Assembly: GCA_035293805.1 (NCBI GenBank)
Contig: DATGMD010000080.1
Span: forward strand, 1 to 64,000
Reading direction: 5' to 3'
DNA from: JAJPHF01 sp035293805
GTDB lineage: Bacteria; Chloroflexota; UBA6077; JAJPHF01
DNA length: 64,000 nt
In this document: one piece after another, positions 32,531 through 40,561 of the stretch
How positions within the stretch are numbered: the first letter of the stretch is position 1
How the letters are laid out: each line of letters begins with the position of its first letter
Translations under genes and position numbers: made by a program
The notes under the pieces: model-generated
Database searches by the model: none
What the model was told of the DNA's origin: nothing
What the model saw: only the letters and a program-made list of their open reading frames with translations

Positions 32531-33647
32531 GGTCGCGGATGCGGGGCAGCACTTCCTTCGCGAAGAGCTGGATGGAGCGGGTGGTGGCCGCGGGCGGGAG
32601 CGAGCCGATCTGGAAGATGAGGTTGACCACGCCCGCGCCCACTTCCGCGCGCAGGCGCTGGAGCTGCGCTACCACGCTGTCCGGGCCGCCGCAGAAGAGC
32701 TGCCCGACGGCGATGCGCTCGGCCAGCGAGTGCTGCTGCTCGCGCGCGACCTGCGTCTGGAAGCGGGCGTTGATCTGCGCGTCGCGGGCGCCGAAGAAGC
32801 CGCTGCCGGCCGCGAGCCGCGTCACCTGGAGGGTGGGCGCCATGAGCGCGGCCGTGTACGCCAGGTGGGGCGCGATCTCGGCATGCGCCCGCTCGTCGCT
32901 GTCGGCCACGTAGATCGGCGCCTGGTAGACGACGTGGTCGGGCGTGGGCTCCCAGCCGGCGGCGGCCGCCGTCTCGCGGTAGAAGCGCGCCGCGTCGGCC
33001 GCCATCGGCACGTTCGTAAACGCCAGCCCTACGCCCACGCGCTTGCGGGCGGCAAACGCCGCCGAGTCGCGGCTGGAGCCGGAAACGAAGATCGGCGGGT
33101 GCGGCTGCTGCACCGGCCGCGGCCAGATCGAGACGGTCCGGAACTGATAGTGCTCGCCCTCCCAGCCGAAGGGCTGGGGCTCCGTCCAGGCCCGCAGGAC
33201 CAGCTCCCAGGCTTCCTCGTAGCGGCCGCGCGACTCGGCGGGCGCGACGCTGTAGACGGCGTACTCGTACGGGGCGCCGCGCAGCAGCCCGGCGACGAGG
33301 CGCCCACCGCTGAAGGCGTCCACCATCGCGAACTCCTCGGCGACGCGGACGGGGTTGTTGATCGGCAGCAGCGCGCCGAGGATGGCGATGCGGGCGCGGC
33401 GCACTCGCTGGCTGAGCGCGCCCGCGACCACGCTCGGGTTGGGCGAGAGGCTGTTCGCCGAGAAGTGGTGCTCGGCGCAGGCTACCCAGTCGAAGCCTAG
33501 CTCGTCGGCGAGCGCGAACTGGTCGAGGTAGGCCGCGAGCTGGCACACGGCCTGCTCAGGGTCACACAGCGCGTGGGGCGTCGGCCAGCGGGTGGGCAGC
33601 GCCCGCAGCGGCGGGTGGGGCATCAGGTTGAACAGCGACACTTTCAT
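32526..33647 (-). CDS. LLM-class (luciferase-like) flavin-dependent oxidoreductase
   Basis: This 373-residue TIM-barrel protein is of the bacterial-luciferase-like family, FMN or F420 monooxygenases and reductases. Visible: FALADELGFDWVACAEHHFS (the AEHHF motif), ARIAILGALLPINNPVRVAEE, VDAFSGGRLVAGLLRG, PPIFVSGSSRDSAAFAARKR, and a C-terminal GGPDSVVAQLQRL. The AEHHFSxNSLSPNP text is close to the alkanal- or limonene-type group A members. No flavin reductase is adjacent. GGAGGG precedes the ATG at 33647. The stop lies at the edge of the G-run repeat. The substrate is unknown. Confidence 0.92.
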   Translation of the reverse strand: MKVSLFNLMPHPPLRALPTRWPTPHALCDPEQAVCQLAAYLDQFALADELGFDWVACAEHHFSANSLSPNPSVVAGALSQRVRRARIAILGALLPINNPVRVAEEFAMVDAFSGGRLVAGLLRGAPYEYAVYSVAPAESRGRYEEAWELVLRAWTEPQPFGWEGEHYQFRTVSIWPRPVQQPHPPIFVSGSSRDSAAFAARKRVGVGLAFTNVPMAADAARFYRETAAAAGWEPTPDHVVYQAPIYVADSDERAHAEIAPHLAYTAALMAPTLQVTRLAAGSGFFGARDAQINARFQTQVAREQQHSLAERIAVGQLFCGGPDSVVAQLQRLRAEVGAGVVNLIFQIGSLPPAATTRSIQLFAKEVLPRIRDL

Positions 33648-33830
33648 GGCGCCCTCCGGGCTCCCAGTGTAGCGCGAATCCGCGGCCGCCGCTCGTATCC
33701 TCGCCGCGTATAGGGTGTTGGAGCGCGCCAGATGCCGACGTGGCGACGCCCGCCGCTGACGTCGCGGGCGTCGACGCCGGGCCTGGTGTCTGGGCGCGAG
33801 TCGGATGCAAACGGGGGTGGAGAGGCGGTC

Positions 33831-34907
33831 ATGCGGTGGCTCAACCAGGGCTTGCGGATTCCACTGGAGTACTTCGCGATTCTTCGCATCACGGTAGGGC
33901 TCGGGTTCCTGCTCTACGCGGCGAATAGCGTCGCGCAGGGCTGGCTGCGCGATGGCGCCGGGCTCAGCCGCTACGTCGACGGCCTGCTCCGCACGCCGTT
34001 CCCCGACCCGGTCTTCCGGGCGTTTCTCCAGGGAGTGGTGCTCCCCAACGCCGGCGTCTTTGCGGTGCTGGTCACGCTCGCCAACGCTCTCGTGGGCCTG
34101 CTGCTGGTGCTCGGGCTAGGTACGCGCCTGGCCGCCGCGGCGGCGCTGCTCCTCGGCCTGGGCTACTGGCTGGCGGGCGGCGTGATGAGCCCATCGAACC
34201 TGCCGCGCTCCTACCTCTTCATGGAGATCGTCGTGCTCCTGGCGGTGCCCGGGGTCGTCTGGGGCCTGGACAGCCGGCTGCTGGGCCGCGCGCCGGCCTG
34301 GCTCGTGGGATCGCCCCGGCGCTTCCCGCTCGCCGAGCTGCACGCCGTGGGTCCCCTCCGCGGGCTCGGCGTGTCGGGCTTCGCCGCGCCACTCAGCTAC
34401 CTGGCGCTGCTGCGTATCGGGCTGGGCTTCTCCTGGCTAGTGGGCGCGACCGGGCTCATCATGCGCGACACGGCTACCAATCCGCAGTTCGTGCTCGGCT
34501 CGTTCGAGAACTACGCTAAGCTGGGGGGGCGCGACCCGCTCACGGCCGCCTGGTTCCAGCTCGTGGCCGACCACTACCGTCTGTTCGGCCCGTTGATCGT
34601 CGCCGGGGAGCTGGCCGCGGGCATCCTGCTGCTCCTCGGGCTCGGCACGCGGGCGGGCGCGCTGATCGCTATGTGGATGAGCTGGAACTTCCACCTGCTC
34701 AAGGGTTGGGGCAATCTGGAGTCATACTACTTCGATACGTGGTGGTTCGTCTGCGAGCTGTTGTTCTTCCTGACAGGCGCCGGCCTGGCTCTCGGGCTGG
34801 ATGGCGTGCTGCGCCGTTACCTGCCGCGCGCCCTGACCGGCGCCGAGGCGACCGACGTCGTCGCGCCTCCAGGGGAACGGGTGGCCGCGCCGCTGGTCGG
34901 CTCCTGA
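33831..34907 (+). CDS. DoxX/TQO-like double-domain membrane protein
   Basis: This 358-residue integral membrane protein has about eight to nine membrane helices arranged as two DoxX-like four-helix units (residues 12-130 and 190-320). The repeats are visible as LEYFAILRITVGLGFLLYA and LSYLALLRIGLGFSWLVGA at their starts, and VLGLGTRLAAAAALLLG and LLGLGTRAGALIAMWMSW in their second halves. DoxX/DoxD proteins include the small subunit of archaeal thiosulfate:quinone oxidoreductase, and redox-related membrane proteins in other bacteria. The ATG at 33831 (MRWLNQGLRI) follows GGAGAGGCGG. Its TGA lies inside the left end of a MITE-like repeat. A link to sulfur oxidation is possible only by family. 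Confidence 0.8.
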   Translation: MRWLNQGLRIPLEYFAILRITVGLGFLLYAANSVAQGWLRDGAGLSRYVDGLLRTPFPDPVFRAFLQGVVLPNAGVFAVLVTLANALVGLLLVLGLGTRLAAAAALLLGLGYWLAGGVMSPSNLPRSYLFMEIVVLLAVPGVVWGLDSRLLGRAPAWLVGSPRRFPLAELHAVGPLRGLGVSGFAAPLSYLALLRIGLGFSWLVGATGLIMRDTATNPQFVLGSFENYAKLGGRDPLTAAWFQLVADHYRLFGPLIVAGELAAGILLLLGLGTRAGALIAMWMSWNFHLLKGWGNLESYYFDTWWFVCELLFFLTGAGLALGLDGVLRRYLPRALTGAEATDVVAPPGERVAAPLVGS

Positions 34908-35013
34908 TACCGAATCCGGGGGTGGCGTTCCCTTACTCCCTCTCCCTCTGGGAGAGGGGCGGGGTGAGGGCCCGCCTCCGTCGGCGAACCCCCAGGGCCG
35001 GATCGGATATCAG
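34904..35013. repeat. MITE-like palindromic repeat, copy C, exactly between two convergent genes
   Basis: The left end CTGATACCGAATCCGG (34904-34919) and right end CCGGATCGGATATCAG (34998-35013) are imperfect inverted repeats. Between them are GGCGTTCCC, one CCCTCTCCC-TCT-GGGAGAGGG hairpin (34937-34971 region) and GGCGAACCCCC. The TGA of the DoxX-like gene and the TGA of the chromate-transporter gene both lie inside the inverted ends. Confidence 0.8.
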
Positions 35014-35546
35014 AGCCAGCCGGTGAGCGCCACCGCCGCGGCCGCGAGCAACAGCGCGAGCGGGTGTGCCCGCGTCCAGAGGGTGAGCGCCGCGGCGGCT
35101 GCCGTGACGGCATACGCCACGACGGTGGTGTCGGCCGCGCCGACGAGCGTGTAAGCGCTGGCGAACATCAGCCCCACCGCCACTGGCGCCACGCCGGCCT
35201 GCACGGGCCGGCGCCAGGGCGCGTCGTAGAACCGCCGCCAGGCGTGCAGGCTGGCGAAGGCGAGCAGCGACGAGGGGCCGGACATCGCCAGCGTGGCGAC
35301 GAGCGCCCCGAGCACGCCCCCCACCTTCCAGCCGACCAGGCTGTACAGCAGCACGTTCGGCCCCGGCGCGGCGCGGGCGAGCGCGAACAGGTCCGCAAAC
35401 TGCGCGTCGGTCATCCAGCCCCGCACGCTCACCACCTGCCGGTGTACCTCGGGCAGGATCGTGTTGGCGCCGCCGATCGAGACGAGCGACAGCGGCGCCA
35501 GGATGACCACCAGGTCCGCCAGGATACGCAGCAGCCAGTCGCTCAC
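35010..35546 (-). CDS. Chromate transporter half, ChrA family (second gene)
   Basis: This 178-residue membrane protein is of the short-chain CHR family, in which two single-domain proteins together equal one full ChrA pump. Family marks: PLSLVSIGGANTILPEVHRQ near the start, WMTDAQFADLFALARAAPGPN (the conserved A-PGP motif) and VGWKVGGVLGALVAT. Five to six helices follow. It overlaps the upstream half by 4 bp (ATGA). Full pumps expel chromate in exchange for, or with, protons; natural substrates in organisms not exposed to chromate are uncertain. Its stop codon is supplied by the end of the MITE-like repeat. Confidence 0.92.
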   Translation of the reverse strand: MSDWLLRILADLVVILAPLSLVSIGGANTILPEVHRQVVSVRGWMTDAQFADLFALARAAPGPNVLLYSLVGWKVGGVLGALVATLAMSGPSSLLAFASLHAWRRFYDAPWRRPVQAGVAPVAVGLMFASAYTLVGAADTTVVAYAVTAAAAALTLWTRAHPLALLLAAAAVALTGWL

Positions 35547-36121
35547 AGCCAGCCTCGCCAGGCCGCGACGACGCCGCAGGGGGCGAGCACCAGCACGACG
35601 ACGAGTAGCGGCCAGTGCAGCAGGCTCACGCCGGCGAAGGCCAGGGCCGCCAGCAGCACCGCGCGCAGGCTGTGACGGTAGGGCAGGGCGACCTTGAGGC
35701 TCGTGGCGACCATCAGGCCGGCCGCGGCCGCCGCGACGCCGCGAAAGGCGCCGCGCACCAGCTCGTTCTGTCCGCTCTGCGCGTACAGCACCATCAGCGG
35801 CACGATCACCAGCAGCGGCGCGAGCAGCAGGCCGGCGAAGGCCGCCGCGGCGCCGGCCGCGCCGTGGTAGCGCCCCCCGACGTAGATCGCCAGGTTCACG
35901 ACGTTGGGCCCGGGAAGCACCTGGCAGAGCGCCAGGATCTCCGTGAACTCGCGATTCGTCAGCCAGCCGCGCTTGTCCACCAGCACGCGGTGGGCCGGGG
36001 CGAGCGCGCCGCCGGAGCTAGACAGGGCCAGCTCGAAGAAGCCGAGAAACAGGCTGCCGAGCGGCACGGCGGGCGCGCTCGGCGGGGCGGGCGGGAGCGG
36101 CGGCTGGCTCGTGGACACCAT
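35543..36121 (-). CDS. Chromate transporter half, ChrA family (first gene)
   Basis: This 192-residue membrane protein, the partner of the preceding entry, has a proline-rich N-terminal tail (residues 1-25). It continues with FFELALSSSGGALAPAHRVL, then GWLTNREFTEILALCQVLPGPN (the PGPN motif), followed by IYVGGRYHGAAGAAAAFAGL and further helices. Both halves keep the PGP motif, as expected for antiparallel paired CHR domains. The ATG at 36121 follows GAGGAAG; longer versions of the frame upstream are not supported. A ChrB-like protein is encoded 20 kb away at 14869. The two genes form a clear operon. Confidence 0.92.
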   Translation of the reverse strand: MVSTSQPPLPPAPPSAPAVPLGSLFLGFFELALSSSGGALAPAHRVLVDKRGWLTNREFTEILALCQVLPGPNVVNLAIYVGGRYHGAAGAAAAFAGLLLAPLLVIVPLMVLYAQSGQNELVRGAFRGVAAAAAGLMVATSLKVALPYRHSLRAVLLAALAFAGVSLLHWPLLVVVLVLAPCGVVAAWRGWL

Positions 36122-36234
36122 GCTCTTCCTCGCGCCGCGGCCCGCGAGCGGGGGCGGGGGCGCCCCCAATGATAGCGTTACCGGGGCGGGTGCGGGCCAG
36201 CCTGGCCCGCACCCGCCCGTGACCGGGCGCGCGG

Positions 36235-37293
36235 CTAGGGCCGGAAGGCCGCGAACACCTTGTCGGAGTTCGTGATCCACGACTCCAGGAACACCGCGTA
36301 GTCGGGCTTGCGGCCCAGCTCGGCCATCGCGCCGGCCAGGCAGAACCAGTTCAGCAGCTCGTGGTGGCCGCGGTCCTCGGCCTGCTCGATGGTCACGTTG
36401 CGCCACACGTCCCAATCGCCCGCGACGAGCGCCTCGTACATGCGCTTGTCGGTCTCCACGTCGGGGTACATGAGCGCGTGCTTGGCCACGAGGAAGGAAT
36501 GGGACCAGCTCGACGACGCGACGAGCGCTACGCGCCAGGGGCTCTGGGCCGCCGCCCGCGCCACGGCGGCGCCGAGCTGGAAGCAGCGCCACGGCTGCGG
36601 CCCGGGCGGGTCCAGCTCGTCGCCCAGCGCCTGCATCTCGGAGGGGGTCTGCGGCCGCCCGTGGGCGCGGACGAGGTTGCGGCCGTAGGCATTCACGCTG
36701 ATCGGCACGATGGGATGGGGGAAGCCCTGGCGGTCCCAGTCCAGATACAGGACCGAGTTCACGTGGGCGTGGCCCAGGCCGGGGCCGTGGAGCGGCTTGT
36801 AAGCGTAAGCGATGTCGAAGCCCTGGTGCAGCAGCGAGCCGGCGATGAACTTGCCGCCGGCGCGGTGGCCCTTGATCGTGAAGGTAGTGTCCCGCGGCTC
36901 GTCCCAGGAGTTCGCGCCGCGGTCGCTGCCGTGCTCCCAGGGACGGATCTCCACCGTGTCGTAGGCCATCACGGCGAAGGCCGGCACGCAGTCTTCCTGG
37001 AAGTTCTCGTACTGGTCGTCGCCCCAGATGACCACGAAGTCAGGCTGGAAGGCATCCAGCTCCTGCCGCGCGCGGCGCATTTGGTCGATCATGTCCTGGC
37101 GGTGCTGCGTGGAGTGAGCGGCGCCCTCGTCGTCGGCCCACTGCTCGCGCATGGGGGCGGGCCAGTTGGCGGGCGAGCGCAGCCGCTCGGGCAGCGCCGG
37201 GTCGGCCAGCAGCAGGTTGATGCGCCGCGACAAGTTGCCCTTGTAGGCCAGCCCCGGATAGTGGGTGATGCCGAGCCCCAGTATCTCTCCCAT
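36235..37293 (-). CDS. LigB-type (class III) extradiol ring-cleavage dioxygenase
   Basis: This 352-residue protein is of the LigB / class III extradiol dioxygenase family, Fe(II) enzymes that open catecholic rings and sometimes related substrates. Conserved points: GLGITHYPGLAYKGN at the N-terminus with the first iron His, DFVVIWGDDQYENF with the loop normally carrying a second ligand or acid, GHAHVNSVLYLDW, PIVPISVNAYG, and VALVASSSWSHSFL. The separate alpha (LigA) subunit is absent. The ATG at 37293 has GGAGGTATCC upstream. Together with amidohydrolases of the decarboxylase/hydratase type, it supports aromatic ring degradation, although they are not in one operon. The exact substrate is unknown. 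Confidence 0.88.
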   Translation of the reverse strand: MGEILGLGITHYPGLAYKGNLSRRINLLLADPALPERLRSPANWPAPMREQWADDEGAAHSTQHRQDMIDQMRRARQELDAFQPDFVVIWGDDQYENFQEDCVPAFAVMAYDTVEIRPWEHGSDRGANSWDEPRDTTFTIKGHRAGGKFIAGSLLHQGFDIAYAYKPLHGPGLGHAHVNSVLYLDWDRQGFPHPIVPISVNAYGRNLVRAHGRPQTPSEMQALGDELDPPGPQPWRCFQLGAAVARAAAQSPWRVALVASSSWSHSFLVAKHALMYPDVETDKRMYEALVAGDWDVWRNVTIEQAEDRGHHELLNWFCLAGAMAELGRKPDYAVFLESWITNSDKVFAAFRP

Positions 37294-37568
37294 TGGATAC
37301 CTCCACGGCTTCCGCGCGCTCGAACGCCCCGGCTACTGATGGGCCTATCTTACCAGCAAACCGGCTCGCGCACCCCCAACCCCCGGCTGCCGGCTTCGGC
37401 CACGCCGCCGCCCCCGCCGTTCCCTCACCAGCCGTTACAATCGTAGGGGCGGTGCTGAATGGACTACCGCCAGCCCCTCCCTGTATGGGCAGGGGGAGCT
37501 GACGCGGAGCGAACCACTCACATACAGCAGTTATCGCGGCTGTTGAGCCACTATACGTCCGTCGCGTC

Positions 37569-37690
37569 GTAGGGCAGGGGCTCGTCCCCTGCCGCCCGGC
37601 CGGGGGTGCCACCCGCAATCCCGGTAAACGCGAGGTAGGGCAGGGACTCGTCCCCTGCCGCCCGGTGGCCGGGGTGGCTCAAGCGTCGTG
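37569..37690. repeat. GGCAGGGG-CTCGT-CCCCTGCC repeat, two copies
   Basis: Copies of the hairpin at 23881 lie at 37573-37593 and 37639-37659; the second has one A for G. Both are followed by GCCCGG-type tails, and the second also has CTCAAGCG like copy 1. Together with a further GTAGGGGC palindrome near 37443, they fill the 420-bp spacer before the VOC gene. Confidence 0.7.
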
Positions 37691-37714
37691 GCAACCGCTC
37701 TAGGAGACTTCAGC

Positions 37715-38137
37715 GTGGACATGAAGCTCGAGTTGGTCTTGCTGCCCGTCGCGGATGTGGACCGCGCCAAGGCGTTCTACACCCAGCAGGTCGGCTTCCA
37801 CCTGGACGTGGACCACCGCGCCGGCGACCAGTTCCGCGTCGTCCAGATGACGCCGCCGGGCTCGGCGTGCTCGGTGACCGTGGGCGTCGGCATCACCGAC
37901 GCCCAGCCCGGCTCCGTGCGTGGCACGCATCTGATCGTCGCCGACATCGAGGCGGCGCGGGCGGAGCTGGTCGGCCGCGGCGTGGCCGTCAGCGACGTCC
38001 GCCACTTCGCGGCCGGCGCCTGGACGCCGGGCGCGGACCCCGAGCATCGCGACTACGCTTCGTTCGCCGACTTCGCCGACCCCGACGGCAACACCTGGGT
38101 GTTGCAGGAGGTACGGTATTCCAGGAAGCAGACATGA
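37715..38137 (+). CDS. VOC-superfamily (glyoxalase/bleomycin-resistance-like) protein
   Basis: This 140-residue protein has the paired beta-alpha-beta-beta-beta units of the vicinal-oxygen-chelate fold. The first half is LELVLLPVADVDRAKAFYTQ, VGFHLDVDH and FRVVQMTPPG. The second is GTHLIVADIEAARAELVGRG, SFADFADPDGNTWVLQEV with the conserved metal-site Glu. Members are isomerases, dioxygenases or resistance proteins; this one is too generic to assign. The GTG at 37715 has GGAG eight bases upstream; the ATG at 37721 is an alternative. Its stop overlaps a tiny downstream frame (ATGA), hinting that an operon partner was lost. Confidence 0.88.
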   Translation: MDMKLELVLLPVADVDRAKAFYTQQVGFHLDVDHRAGDQFRVVQMTPPGSACSVTVGVGITDAQPGSVRGTHLIVADIEAARAELVGRGVAVSDVRHFAAGAWTPGADPEHRDYASFADFADPDGNTWVLQEVRYSRKQT

Positions 38138-38202
38138 GCGCGACTGAGCTGACCTTCGCCGAGCGCGTCGCGCAGCGCCGCCGCGAGCTGCACGTGTACT
38201 GA
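38134..38202 (+). pseudogene. Truncated 22-codon frame after the VOC gene
   Basis: The frame ATG-AGC-GCG (MSATELTFAERVAQRRRELHVY is its 22-residue product, ending in TGA) starts at an ATGA overlap with the VOC stop, as a real second gene would. It ends after 22 codons at the border of the lower-GC island. It may be the N-terminal stub of a gene cut by insertion of that island. No family can be named. Confidence 0.3.
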
Positions 38203-38221
38203 CGATATCTGCCCGTGCCTA

Positions 38222-39094
38222 TCACGGCTGCTGGGGAGACCCCAGCACGGTGTGATGAATCGAAGTCTCGGTCGCAGCGCCCGCACGGACGCCTGAAGCA
38301 CTGTTCGCGCGCAGCATCTGATAGAAGGCGCGGTGCTCGGTCGGCATGAACGCGGGCGCCTCAATTCTTGTCCAACCTTGCGGATCGAGATACTCGCCGC
38401 ATGGAAACTGCCAGGTGTTCCCCCCGTGCCGGACGTAGATATACACACCCGCGCTGGACAGCTTCAGGACCGGTTGGTGACACAAGTGGGCGATCTCCAC
38501 GAACGCAAAGTCCTCGGCGCTCGCAAGTGGCTTGAAGCCGTCGAAGTACCGCCACAACCACTTGGGGTACGCAATCGTCCCAGCGTGGATATCCTGGCTA
38601 AAGATCCGCTTGTGCAGCTGGGGGCTCACTGACCAGAAGCGGTCGGGCGGCACGTCGTAGACCACCTGCATGTCCAGGGCCGCGATGACAGAACCGGTTT
38701 CGAGCAAGCTGCCCACCTGGTAGCTGATCCGGCACGGAGCATACCAGTCGTCGTCGTCCCAGTGGACGATGATCTCGCCGCGACTCCGTGCGACGGCCAC
38801 ATTCCGCTTCGCGCCGAGTGACATCCCCCCGTGCAAGCGGAAGTAGCGAATCCGCGGGTCGCGCGGCAGGAGCTCCCTCACCGACCGGTCGCTGTCGTCG
38901 ACCACCACTAATTCCCGATTCGGATAGTCTTGGCCCAGGAAGTAGTGCGCCGCTTGCCGGACGAACGCTGGACGGTTGTAGGTTGGCATGATACAGGAGA
39001 CGAGTGGTTCTGTCGCTCGCGGACCCGAGGTCCCCGGCAGACTTCGGAGACTAAGACCGGCCAGCCGTGCACGAAGCTGCCGCAGGGCTAGCAT
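38222..39094 (-). CDS. GT2-type glycosyltransferase
   Basis: This 290-residue cytosolic family-2 glycosyltransferase has a GT-A fold. It contains LVSCIMPTYNRPAFVRQAAH, YPNRELVVVDDSD, GAKRNVAVARSRGEIIVHWD, then the metal-binding DDDDWY (DXD motif), and a later SAEDFAFV with the catalytic ED pair. The C-terminus is unusual for processive enzymes and has no membrane helices, so it adds single sugars. It overlaps the upstream cysteine-rich membrane protein gene by 7 bp and must be translated from the same message. Its base composition is distinctly lower in GC than that of the flanking genes, in keeping with horizontal acquisition. The probable acceptor could be the partner protein, but this is inference. 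Confidence 0.88.
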   Translation of the reverse strand: MLALRQLRARLAGLSLRSLPGTSGPRATEPLVSCIMPTYNRPAFVRQAAHYFLGQDYPNRELVVVDDSDRSVRELLPRDPRIRYFRLHGGMSLGAKRNVAVARSRGEIIVHWDDDDWYAPCRISYQVGSLLETGSVIAALDMQVVYDVPPDRFWSVSPQLHKRIFSQDIHAGTIAYPKWLWRYFDGFKPLASAEDFAFVEIAHLCHQPVLKLSSAGVYIYVRHGGNTWQFPCGEYLDPQGWTRIEAPAFMPTEHRAFYQMLRANSASGVRAGAATETSIHHTVLGSPQQP

Positions 39095-40179
39095 TGGCAG
39101 TGCGCCCTGTCCACGTGGCCCGTGCAGTCGAAGACGTTGATTGTGACAGTCGTGCCCGTGAGGTACCCCGGCACCTGTTGCTGGCGGGGCCCGGTGCAAC
39201 TGTCGGCAATCACTTTATCGACTTTCTGCATGCGACACGGTGGCCGCGCGTTACCCCGTATGCAGGGAGGGAACGCTGCACAGAACGCGGCGACGACGGC
39301 GTTGGCCGCCGCCTGCAACGCCGGGTCCGTTAGGCTCTCGAACTTACTCACGGCGTCCCGGGCTGTATCCGCCGGGATGGTCGCCGTTAGCTGGTTCGGC
39401 GCTCCGAGCGGCACACGATGCTCGCCTTGACACTTGTCACAGTCGCACTGCACGGAAGTGACCCGCCCCGTGCAGCTGAATGGGATGAGGCCGGCGGGCG
39501 TGCCGGCGGGCGGTGGGACAATTCGCGCGCACCCCCCCTGAAACGAGACCGTGAAGTTCTTGAGGGCGCACAGCGCGTCGGCAGGGCAGGCTGCAATGCT
39601 GGCACAGAACCCCTCGGCGAAAGTCCGCGCCTGCGTGATCGCGGCCGGGCTCCTGTCGGCTTCGGCCTCGGCTGCCCGGGCGACATTCGCGGTAATGTTG
39701 ACCGTTATCGGGCCAACTTGCGCCGCGGCGTTGTTCGCGGGGATATTTTGCGGCCCGCCCCCGCAGCGCGCGGCCTGCGCGACGGCCTCCCCTGGCTGGA
39801 AGAGCCACCGACCGAACAGGGCAGCCGTCAGCGCGGCTGCGCTCACCTGGAGCACGGTCACCACGAAGGCCCGCCGACTCCCGGAAACCCGCTCCGCGCG
39901 GCCGTCGGCCGGCTGGCAACGCTCGAACTCGTGCAGTGCTGCCGCTACCCGTCCACTCAGCGCGACGACGTGAAGCAGCAGCAGCAGGGTAAAGCTCGCG
40001 GCGAGGAGGCCAACCACCAGCGGCGCGACCGAATGCGGCCAGACCAAAGTTACCATCGCGAATCCGGCCCAGCTCGCGATAGTGCCAAGCACGGCTGACC
40101 GGATGCACCGTGGGCAGCGCCCCAGTTTGGCATCGACGAGGGTTCTGATCCGGGCCGGAAGGGACTGTAACGTATTCAT
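39088..40179 (-). CDS. Membrane-anchored cysteine-rich protein with tandem Cys modules
   Basis: This 363-residue protein belongs to no family I recognise. Residues 1-25 hold CPRC. Residues 30-75 form two membrane helices. Near 105 comes SRRAFVVTVLQVSAAALTAA, resembling an internal twin-arginine signal helix. The remaining 230 residues contain two Cys-rich modules with the same pattern: FCASIAACPADALC...SCTGRVTSVQCDCDKC and FCAAFPPCIRGNARPPC...DCTGHVDRAHCQC. Each runs FCA-x(3-4)-C ... (S/D)CTGxV-x4-C-x-C. The modules are probably outside the membrane, stabilised by disulfides or binding metal. It is coupled to the glycosyltransferase by a 7-bp overlap and expressed from a strong promoter 285 bp upstream. 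Lower GC than its surroundings marks it as acquired DNA. Confidence 0.8.
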   Translation of the reverse strand: MNTLQSLPARIRTLVDAKLGRCPRCIRSAVLGTIASWAGFAMVTLVWPHSVAPLVVGLLAASFTLLLLLHVVALSGRVAAALHEFERCQPADGRAERVSGSRRAFVVTVLQVSAAALTAALFGRWLFQPGEAVAQAARCGGGPQNIPANNAAAQVGPITVNITANVARAAEAEADRSPAAITQARTFAEGFCASIAACPADALCALKNFTVSFQGGCARIVPPPAGTPAGLIPFSCTGRVTSVQCDCDKCQGEHRVPLGAPNQLTATIPADTARDAVSKFESLTDPALQAAANAVVAAFCAAFPPCIRGNARPPCRMQKVDKVIADSCTGPRQQQVPGYLTGTTVTINVFDCTGHVDRAHCQC

Positions 40180-40463
40180 TGTCAGCCTCGTGGTCGTACA
40201 CCCGGCTGCGGGCCTACAACTACTTGCTGACCGAGAGGGGGAGACCCCGATCATGGGGCCTGGCGGTCTCTCGGCGGATCATGATGCCACCGCGCTGCTC
40301 GTTACGCATGAGGCATCACCGCGTTCGTTGGTCTGATGTGGGACATCAGACTAGTCGACAGGCCCGACATACCTGGTACCGTGGCGCTACCAGCGGCGCT
40401 ACGAGGCCTGTCTACGAACAGCGGTACGAGAGACACTCCAAAGTAGATGTCCATGCTAGGCCC
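40180..40463 (-). promoter_or_regulatory. Long structured 5' leader of the cysteine-rich protein gene
   Basis: About 280 nt lie between the promoter and the start codon. They include GTCTGATGT-GGG-ACATCAGAC (40330-40350, a 9-bp stem with 3-nt loop) and the pair GACAGGCC (from 40358) / GGCCTGTC about 45 bp apart. No gene is visible. A riboswitch, attenuator or protein-binding leader is possible. Confidence 0.45.
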
Positions 40464-40491
40464 ACTATAGCACCCATTCCGCCGTTGTCAA
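40464..40491 (-). promoter_or_regulatory. Consensus sigma-70 promoter of the island
   Basis: On the minus strand, TTGACA (40486-40491), a 16-bp spacer and TATAGT (40464-40469) match the housekeeping consensus closely. It would transcribe the leader, the cysteine-rich protein gene and the glycosyltransferase gene. Confidence 0.75.
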
Positions 40492-40561
40492 TACCCCGAT
40501 GTGCTGGTCATACCGCGGGTGATTGCCTACATTCAGGACGACCGCGAGACCGGGGGAGGCC

